From Hydrogenophaga sp. IBVHS1 (GTDB taxonomy: Bacteria; Pseudomonadota; Gammaproteobacteria; Burkholderiales; Burkholderiaceae_C): a DNA stretch of 64,000 bases. Position numbers and translations under genes: made by a program. Shown piece after piece: positions 53,444-61,000 of this stretch (the stretch's first letter is position 1; each line of letters opens with the position of its first letter). The notes below the pieces were generated by a model. That model made no database searches, was not told the DNA's origin, and was given only the letters and a program-made list of their open reading frames with translations. The stretch spans positions 124,001 through 188,000 of the forward strand of contig NZ_NFUU01000001.1 of assembly GCF_002127265.1 (NCBI RefSeq), read 5' to 3'.

Positions 53444-56256
53444 AAACCAATGACCTGCCCAAAGACGCGACTCCGATTGCCTTCACGCTCGATGGCCGCT
53501 TGGTGGAAGCCGCACCGGGCGAGACCATCCTGAAAGCCGCGCAGCGCATGGGCGTGGAAATTCCTCACCTGTGCCATATGGACGGCCTGCGCAGCCCTGG
53601 CAACTGCCGCGCCTGCGTGGTGGAGATCGAAGGCGAGCGCGTGCTGGCGCCTTCGTGCTGCCGCGCGCCCACGCCGGGCATGGTGGTGCAGGTGGCGAGC
53701 ACACGCGCCACGGTGGCGCGCAAGACGGTGCTGGAGTTGTTGCTGGCCGACGCACCGGGCACCAGCGAACTCAAGTTCGACAGCGAGCTGACGCAATGGG
53801 CCGACAGCGTGGGCGCGCAGTCCGGGCGTTTCCCGCAGCGCCTGCCAGCCACGCAGGACTTGAGTCATCCGGCCATGGCGGTGAACCTCGACGCCTGCAT
53901 CCAGTGCACTCGCTGCATCCGCGCCTGCCGCGAGACGCAGGGCAACGACGTGCTGGGGCTTGCGTTTCGCGGTGGTCACGCGCAGATCGTTTTCGACCAG
54001 AACGATGCGCTCGGTGAGAGCACCTGCGTGGCCTGCGGTGAGTGCGTGCAGGCTTGCCCCACGGGGGCGATCGCGCCGGCCAATGGTGCCTACCAGAAGC
54101 CTTCGCAGCAACAGGTGGACTCGGTGTGTCCGTATTGCGGCGTGGGCTGCCAGCTCACCTACCACGTGAGCGACGGAAAGATCCAGCACGTCGAGGGCAT
54201 CGCCGGGCCAGCCAACGAGGGGCGCCTGTGCGTGAAGGGTCGCTTTGGCTTCGATTACGCACACAGCCCCGAGCGGCTCACACGCCCGTTGATCCGCCGC
54301 GCCGATGCGCCGAAAGACCCGCTCTCGATCGAGCGCCGCAACTGGCGCGAGCTGTTCCGCGAAGCCAGCTGGGACGAAGCGCTGGACGCCGCCGCAGCGG
54401 GCTTTCAGCGCGCCATGGCCAGCACCCCAGCGCGCGGGCGCCAGGGCCCGGTGGCGGGCTTCGGCTCGGCCAAGGGCACGAACGAAGAGGCCTACCTGTT
54501 CCAGAAGCTGATCCGCACCGCTTTCGCCACGCACAACGTCGACCACTGCACGCGCCTGTGCCATGCATCGAGCGTGGCCGCGCTCATGGAGGGCCTGGGC
54601 TCAGCTGTGGTCACCAACCCGCTGCGCGACGTGCAGCACGCCGACTTCGTGCTGCTGATCGGCGCCAACCCGGCCCAGAACCACCCGGTGGGCGCGAGCT
54701 GGATCAAGAACGCCACGCGGCGTGGCATGAAGCTGGTGCTGGCCGATCCGCGCCGCACCGAGCTGGCGCGCCATGCATGGAAGCACCTGGGCTTCCAGCC
54801 CGGCAGCGATGTGGCTCTGCTCAACGCGCTGCTGCACACCATCGTGTTTGAAGGCCTCACCGATCCGGCCTACATCGAGGCGCACACACTGGATTTCGCG
54901 CAACTGAAGGCGCACCTGATTGATTTTTCGCCCGAAGCGATGGCACCGGTCTGCGGCATCGACGCGCCCACGCTGCGCGAGGTGGCGCGCGCCTACGCCA
55001 CGGCCAAGAACAGCATGATCCTCTGGGGCATGGGCATCAGCCAGCACACGCACGGCACCGACAACGCGCGCTGCCTCATTGCCCTCTCGCTCATCACCGG
55101 CCAGATCGGCCGCCCGGGCACCGGCCTGCACCCGCTGCGCGGGCAGAACAACGTGCAGGGTGCGAGCGACGCGGGCCTGATCCCCATGGTGCTGCCCGAC
55201 TACCAGAAGGTGGGCGACCCGCAGGCACGCGCGAACGCCGAACGGTTGTGGAACCTGGCTCCCGGCACGCTGATCGGCGAGGCCGGCCTCACGGTGGTGG
55301 AGATCATCGACGCAGCGCACCGCCGAGAGATCCGCGCCATGCTGATCCAGGGTGAAAACCCGGCCATGAGCGACCCCGATGCAGCGCACGCCCGCGAAGC
55401 GCTGGCGGGGCTGGACCACCTGGTGGTGCAGGACATCTTCCTGACTGAAACCGCCAGCCTGGCCGACGTGGTGTTGCCCGCCACCGCCTGGCCCGAGAAG
55501 ACCGGCAGCGTCACCAACACCGACCGCTGCGTGCAGCTCGGCCGCAAGGCAGTGCCTGCGCCGGGCGAGGCCCGTGCCGACGCGTGGATCACCGAGCAGC
55601 TTGCGCGCCGCCTCGGCCTCGCATGGGCGTACGACGTGGCGCCCGACGGCACCGCCGACGACCATGCCGGCTTGGGCATTGGTGCCGTGTTCGAGGAAAT
55701 GCGCGCGCTCATGCCCAGCATCGCGGGCCTGTCCTGGGCCAGGTTGCGGCGCGAAGGTGCGGTGACGTATCCGGTAACCAGCGAAGACGAGCCAGGGCGT
55801 TCGGTGGTGTTCACCGACGGATTCCCCACCGACAGCGGCCGCGCGCGCCTGGTGGGTGCGGGTGTCACACCGCCAGCCGAGGTGCCCGATGCCGAGTTCC
55901 CCATGGTGCTCATCACGGGTCGCCAGCTCGAACACTGGCACACCGGCAGCATGACGCGGCGCAGCGAGGTGCTCGATGCGCTGGAACCTGGCCCGGTGGT
56001 CAGCCTGAATCCCGCCACCGCCCAGCGCCTGGGCCTGAGCGCTGGCGCGCTGGCGCGGGTGCGGTCGCGAAGAGGGCAGGTGGCGCTGGCGGTGCGGGTT
56101 GACGACGCGATGCCGCTGAATGCCGCCTTCATTCCCTTCGCCTACGCCGAAGCCGCCGCCAACCTGCTCACCAACCCGGCGCTGGACCCGGTGGGAAAAA
56201 TCGCCGAACTGAAGTACTGCGCCGTTGAGGTGAGTGCCGACAAGGCATTGGTTTGA
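53440..56256 (+). CDS. Formate dehydrogenase alpha subunit (Mo/W-bis-MGD)
   Basis: A 938-residue catalytic subunit oxidising formate to CO2. The N-terminus has a plant-type [2Fe-2S] site (C45, C56, C59, C73), two ferredoxin-like [4Fe-4S] sites (C153, C156, C159, C163 and C196, C199, C202, C206), then the [4Fe-4S] of the molybdopterin domain (C230, C233, C237, C264). The metal-ligand cysteine is C374 in DHCTRLCHASSVAAL. A C-terminal molybdopterin dinucleotide-binding domain is present (VLITGRQLEHWHTGSMTRRS). It is coupled to the beta gene. No FdsC (FdhD-like) or FdsD gene follows. Confidence 0.93.
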   Translation: MKTNDLPKDATPIAFTLDGRLVEAAPGETILKAAQRMGVEIPHLCHMDGLRSPGNCRACVVEIEGERVLAPSCCRAPTPGMVVQVASTRATVARKTVLELLLADAPGTSELKFDSELTQWADSVGAQSGRFPQRLPATQDLSHPAMAVNLDACIQCTRCIRACRETQGNDVLGLAFRGGHAQIVFDQNDALGESTCVACGECVQACPTGAIAPANGAYQKPSQQQVDSVCPYCGVGCQLTYHVSDGKIQHVEGIAGPANEGRLCVKGRFGFDYAHSPERLTRPLIRRADAPKDPLSIERRNWRELFREASWDEALDAAAAGFQRAMASTPARGRQGPVAGFGSAKGTNEEAYLFQKLIRTAFATHNVDHCTRLCHASSVAALMEGLGSAVVTNPLRDVQHADFVLLIGANPAQNHPVGASWIKNATRRGMKLVLADPRRTELARHAWKHLGFQPGSDVALLNALLHTIVFEGLTDPAYIEAHTLDFAQLKAHLIDFSPEAMAPVCGIDAPTLREVARAYATAKNSMILWGMGISQHTHGTDNARCLIALSLITGQIGRPGTGLHPLRGQNNVQGASDAGLIPMVLPDYQKVGDPQARANAERLWNLAPGTLIGEAGLTVVEIIDAAHRREIRAMLIQGENPAMSDPDAAHAREALAGLDHLVVQDIFLTETASLADVVLPATAWPEKTGSVTNTDRCVQLGRKAVPAPGEARADAWITEQLARRLGLAWAYDVAPDGTADDHAGLGIGAVFEEMRALMPSIAGLSWARLRREGAVTYPVTSEDEPGRSVVFTDGFPTDSGRARLVGAGVTPPAEVPDAEFPMVLITGRQLEHWHTGSMTRRSEVLDALEPGPVVSLNPATAQRLGLSAGALARVRSRRGQVALAVRVDDAMPLNAAFIPFAYAEAAANLLTNPALDPVGKIAELKYCAVEVSADKALV

Positions 56257-56297
56257 GGTGGCGCAAGCCCGCTTGAACTTGGGTCGTTAAGATGGAC

Positions 56298-56317
56298 TCG
56301 CACCTTATCGGGTGCGA
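56298..56317 (+). other. Hairpin between formate dehydrogenase and usp genes
   Basis: TCGCACC (56298-56304) and GGTGCGA (56311-56317) form a 7-bp stem with a six-base loop in the 97-base gap. No T-run follows, so I do not call it a terminator. It could be a weak terminator or an operator for usp. Confidence 0.35.
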
Positions 56318-56353
56318 AGTTCCTGAAGACAACCAGACTCAAGGAGATTTGCC

Positions 56354-56791
56354 ATGTTCAAGAAAATCCTTCTGCCCACCGACGGCTCCAGCCTCGCCGC
56401 GCTGGCCACGCGCACCGCAGTGCAATTGGCCAAAAGCCAGAACGCGCAGATTGTGGGTGTGTACGTGATCGACCCGTTCCCCTACATCGGCATCGGCGAC
56501 GCATCGGCCGTGGGCCTTCAGGCCTACCTGACCGAAGCCAAGAGCGCGGCCGGCCAGGCACTCGACGCCGTCAAGCTGGCCTGCGCCGCCGAGGGCGTGT
56601 CCTTCGCGGGTGACACGATCGAGCGCAATGTGGTCTACGAAGGCATCATCGAAACGGCCGACGCCGAAGGCTGCGATCTCATCGTCATGGGCTCGCACGG
56701 CCGCCAGGGCGTCAAGGCGCTGATCCTGGGCAGCGTCGCGCAGAAAGTGCTCACGCACTCGAAGATGCCCGTGTTGATCGTCAAGTCGTAG
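56354..56791 (+). CDS. Universal stress protein (UspA family)
   Basis: A 145-residue Usp. It starts MFKKILLPTDGSSLAALATR and ends with the ATP-binding motif IVMGSHGRQGVKALILGSVA and MPVLIV, the G-2x-G-9x-G(S/T) pattern. A strong AAGGAG precedes the ATG. It follows the formate dehydrogenase genes by 97 bases; a link in energy stress is possible but not shown. It converges on the next gene, three bases away. Confidence 0.93.
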   Translation: MFKKILLPTDGSSLAALATRTAVQLAKSQNAQIVGVYVIDPFPYIGIGDASAVGLQAYLTEAKSAAGQALDAVKLACAAEGVSFAGDTIERNVVYEGIIETADAEGCDLIVMGSHGRQGVKALILGSVAQKVLTHSKMPVLIVKS

Positions 56792-56794
56792 CGG

Positions 56795-57928
56795 TCACCG
56801 GCGGAATTTTCCGCTGGCGTCGATGATCGACAGGTCGGCGAAATCCAGGCCCGTGTGGCTGTTCGGGCCGTAGCTCACGGTAAGGCCCCCCAGGTCGTAG
56901 TTGCGCAGGCCTTCCAGCGCATCGCGCAAGCTGCCTGGGGTGGCGCCGGGACCTGCGCGCTTCAGCCCCTCGGTCAACACCTTGGCGGCTGCATAGCCCT
57001 CCATCATCGCGGGAGACACCCCGGGCAACCCCTTGGCTTTGGCGAACTCCTGCGCTTCCTTGATGAGCGGGTAAGCCACCGAGCGCTCGTTCGGAAACAC
57101 CTGCGTCACGATCACGCCGCGAGCGTGCTCGCCCAGCAGCTTGATGAACCCGTCGGACGCATTGTTCGACAGCGTGACCACCTGCGCCCGCGAACCGGCG
57201 GAGCGGATCGCCTTCACCGCATTGGCGGTGTTGCCGGCCGAAGCGATCACCAGCACCGCCTGCGCATTGCTCTCGTTGACGCGCTTGGCCAGATCGGTGA
57301 AGTCTGGTTTGTCGCGAGGCGACTTCTCGTGCACCACCGGCTTCTGGTTGACCTTGGCAAAGCCCTTGAGCGCGCCGGCGGCGGAGTCGGCGCCAAACGA
57401 ATCGTCGGTCTCGATCATGGCAATGCGTGTGATGCCGATGCTCGCCAGGTGCTCCACCGCTTTGGCGGCCTCGCGCTGGTAGGTGGCCCGCACGTTGAAC
57501 ACCCACGGATGCACCGGCTCGTGCAGCACCATGGCGCCCGTGCTCGGGCCCACCAGCGGTACCTTCAGCTCGGTCAGCACTGGCAGCAGCGCCTGCGAAT
57601 GCGGTGTACCCCGGTTCAGGAACAGCGCCAGCACGCGTTGCCTGGTGACCAGTTCGCGCGCCACCTCTACCGTCACCTTGGGGTCGAACTTGTCGTCCAC
57701 AGTGATGAGCTCGATCTTCTGGCCGTTCACGCCACCGCGCGCATTGATGGTGTCGAAGTACAACTTCGCACCCTCGTGGTTTTCCTTCACGCCGGCCGCC
57801 ACCGAGCCGGTGAAGCCTGAAGGCATGCCGATGCGCAGCTGGGCCCAGGCGGGGGCGGTAAAGGTGATCAGGCCGGCGAGGCCGAGGAGGGCGAAGGTCT
57901 TCTTGAGGTGCATATGGTTCTTTTTCAT
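56795..57928 (-). CDS. ABC transporter substrate-binding protein (branched-chain amino acid type)
   Basis: A 377-residue periplasmic binding protein. The signal peptide covers about residues 1-29 (MKKNHMHLKKTFALLGLAGL, then cleavage after APAWA). The body (LRIGMPSGFTGSVAAGVKEN; KLYFDTINARGGVNGQKIEL) belongs to the LivJ/LivK-like group. No permease or ATPase gene lies beside it, so it is an orphan here and its ligand is not known. The start could also be 57913. Confidence 0.9.
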   Translation of the reverse strand: MKKNHMHLKKTFALLGLAGLITFTAPAWAQLRIGMPSGFTGSVAAGVKENHEGAKLYFDTINARGGVNGQKIELITVDDKFDPKVTVEVARELVTRQRVLALFLNRGTPHSQALLPVLTELKVPLVGPSTGAMVLHEPVHPWVFNVRATYQREAAKAVEHLASIGITRIAMIETDDSFGADSAAGALKGFAKVNQKPVVHEKSPRDKPDFTDLAKRVNESNAQAVLVIASAGNTANAVKAIRSAGSRAQVVTLSNNASDGFIKLLGEHARGVIVTQVFPNERSVAYPLIKEAQEFAKAKGLPGVSPAMMEGYAAAKVLTEGLKRAGPGATPGSLRDALEGLRNYDLGGLTVSYGPNSHTGLDFADLSIIDASGKFRR

Positions 57929-58060
57929 AGGGGGAGGTCTCCGGAGGTGGCCTGAGTCTAGGCAGCGCCCCGAGGTAAGAAATTGTGGATATGACGTACC
58001 GCGACGCGGCTTTGTCACACCCCTCCGTAGAATGTTCGGCTCCCCATCTGGAGCCCCTGC

Positions 58061-61000
58061 ATGTCCGACGCCTTCCTGCCCGCTGAGCTGTCTGCGGCCG
58101 CGATTTCAACCGCTTCTCCCGCCGACGGGATCGAGCAATCGATGGAAGGCGGTTCCGGGCTGATCCGCATCCGCGGCGCGCGCCAGCACAACCTGAAAAA
58201 CCTCGATCTGGACATCCGCACCGGCGAACTCACCGTGGTCACCGGGCCGAGCGGTTCGGGCAAGTCCAGTCTCGTGTTCGACACCCTTTTCGCCGAGGGC
58301 CAGCGGCGGTACGTGGAGACCTTCAGCGCCTACGCGCGGCAGTTCCTGGACCGCATGGACAAGCCGGCGGTGGACCGGGTGGAAGGCGTCCCCCCGGCCA
58401 TCGCCATCGACCAGACCAACCCGGTGCGCAGCTCGCGCTCCACGGTCGGCACCATGACCGAGCTCAACGACCACCTGAAGCTGCTGTTTGCGCGCGGCGC
58501 CGACCTGTTCGACCGCGAAACCGGTGCGCCCGTGCGCCACGACTCGCCCGAATCCATCTTCGCTGAGCTGCAGGCGCGCGCCGCTGCAGCGGGGGATCCG
58601 CGGCTGGTGGTCACCTTTCCGGTTGAGCTGCCGGTCAGCACCACGCCCGAAGAGGTCGAACAGTGGCTTTCGGCCAGTGGCTACACGCGTGTGCAGGCCG
58701 AGCGCACGGTGCAGCGTGAAGCTGCAGCCGAGCCTGAGGCCAAGGGCAAGAAGAAGGCAAAGCCGGTCATTGAAGCGGTGAAACTGCTCGACGTGGTGGC
58801 CGACCGTTTTCGCATGAGCACCACCGAGCCCGTACGCGTGATGGAGGCCATCGAGGTGGGCTTGAAGCGCGGCGGCGGCAAGCTGATGGTCTATGCGCTG
58901 AAATTGGAATCTGACCCCCATTCCGGGGAGCCCGACATCTGGCGGTTTTCGACGGGCCTGCATTGCCCGGAGAGCGACATTCGCTACGCCGAGCCCACGC
59001 CTTCCATGTTTTCTTTCAATTCCGCCGTGGGCGCCTGCGAGGCCTGCCGGGGGTTCGGGCGGGTGATCGGGGTGGACTACGGGCTGGTCATTCCGAACGA
59101 CAAGCTCACGCTGCGCGCTGGCGCCATCAAGGTGTTCCAGACGCCGGCCTGGAAGGAGTGCCAGGACGACATGATGCGGCACGCCGAGGCGGCCGGCATT
59201 CCGCGCGACACGCCCTGGGCCAAGCTCACACCCGAGCAGCAGCAGTGGGTGAAGGGCGGCTCACCGCAGTGGAACGGCAAGTGGAACCAGCAGTGGTATG
59301 GCGTGGACCGGTTCTTCGTGTACCTGGAGAGCAAGGCCTACAAGATGCACATCAGGGTGCTGCTCTCCAAATACCGAAGCTACACCGAGTGCCCCAGCTG
59401 CCGCGGCGCGCGCCTGAAAAACGACAGCCTGCTCTGGCGCATCGGCACCAGGGCGCAGGCCGATGCGGTGCTGCCTGCAGACAAGCGTTACATGCCGCAG
59501 GGCGTGAAGTGGAGCCGGGCGCAGCTGGAAGCGTTGCCGGGTCTGTGCCTGCACGACCTGATGCTGATGCCACTGGACCGGCTGCGCACCTTCTTCAGCA
59601 CGCTCGACGAGGCGCTGCCGCCCGCTGGCTCAGACGCCTCCGGCCAGGCCCAGGCATTGCGCCTGCTGCTCGACGAGATCAACACCCGCGTGCGCTACCT
59701 CTGCGAGGTCGGCATCGGTTACCTCACGCTCGACCGCCAGAGCCGCACGCTGTCTGGCGGGGAGGTGCAGCGCATCAACCTCACCACCGCGCTGGGCACT
59801 TCGCTGGTGAACACGCTGTTTGTGCTCGATGAACCCAGCATCGGCCTGCACCCGCGCGACATGGCGCGCATCGTCGACGCCATGCTGCGCCTGCGCGACG
59901 CGGGCAACACGCTGGTGGTGGTGGAGCACGACCCGGCGGTCATGCTCGCGGCCGACCGGCTGATCGACATGGGCCCGGGCCCCGGTGAGCGCGGCGGCGA
60001 GATCGTGTTCGACGGCACGCCCGAAGCGATTCGCACGGCCGACACGCTCACCGGCGCCTACCTGGGCTCACGCAAGACTGTGGGCATGGGCTTCAAGCGC
60101 ATGGTCACCGACAACACGCCGCGCCTCATCCTGGAAGGTGCGCGCGAACACAACCTGAAGAATGTGTCGGTCGAGTTTCCGCTGCAGCGCATGGTGGTGG
60201 TCACCGGCGTGTCGGGCTCGGGCAAGTCCAGCCTCATTCAAGATGTGCTCGCACCCGCGCTGCTGCGCCACTTCGGCAAGTCCACCGACAGCCCCGGCGC
60301 ACACGACCGTCTGCTGGGTGCCGACCATCTCTCAGAGGTTGTGTTCGTCGATCAGTCGCCCATCGGCAAGACGGCGCGCTCCAACCCGGTGAGCTACGTG
60401 GGCGCGTGGGACGCCATCCGCGCGCTGTTCGCCGACGCGCCGCTCGCGCGCCAGCGCAGCTACACACCGGCCAAGTTCAGCTTCAACAGCGGCGACGGGC
60501 GCTGCCCCACCTGCGGCGGCTCGGGCTTCGAGCATGTGGAAATGCAGTTTCTGAGCGACGTGTACCTGCGTTGCCCGGACTGCGACGGCAAGCGCTACCG
60601 GCCCGAGATTCTGGAAGTGAAGATCGAACGCGCAGGGCGGCATTTCAATGTGGCCGACGTGCTGGACCGCACCGTGAGCGAAGCCGCCGCCCTGTTCGCC
60701 AGTGACCGCGAAGTCATCCGCGCGTTGCAGCCCATCGTGGACGTGGGCCTGGAATACGTGAAGCTCGGCCAGCCCGTGCCCACGCTCTCGGGCGGCGAAG
60801 CGCAGCGCCTGAAGCTCGCCGGTTTCCTGGCCGAAGCCGCGAAGTCTGCCAGCGCGAGCCGCCAGCCGCTCTCGCGCAAGGGCACGCTGTTCCTGTTCGA
60901 CGAACCCACCACCGGCCTGCACTTCGACGACATCGCCAAGCTCATGCGCTCGCTGCGCAAACTGCTCGATGCCGGCCATTCGCTGGTGGTGATCGAGCAC

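Noticed and set aside
58011..58033. TTGTCA and TAGAAT upstream of uvrA as a possible promoter
   Set aside because: The spacing is only 10 bases, too short for sigma-70, and I see no SOS-box pattern.
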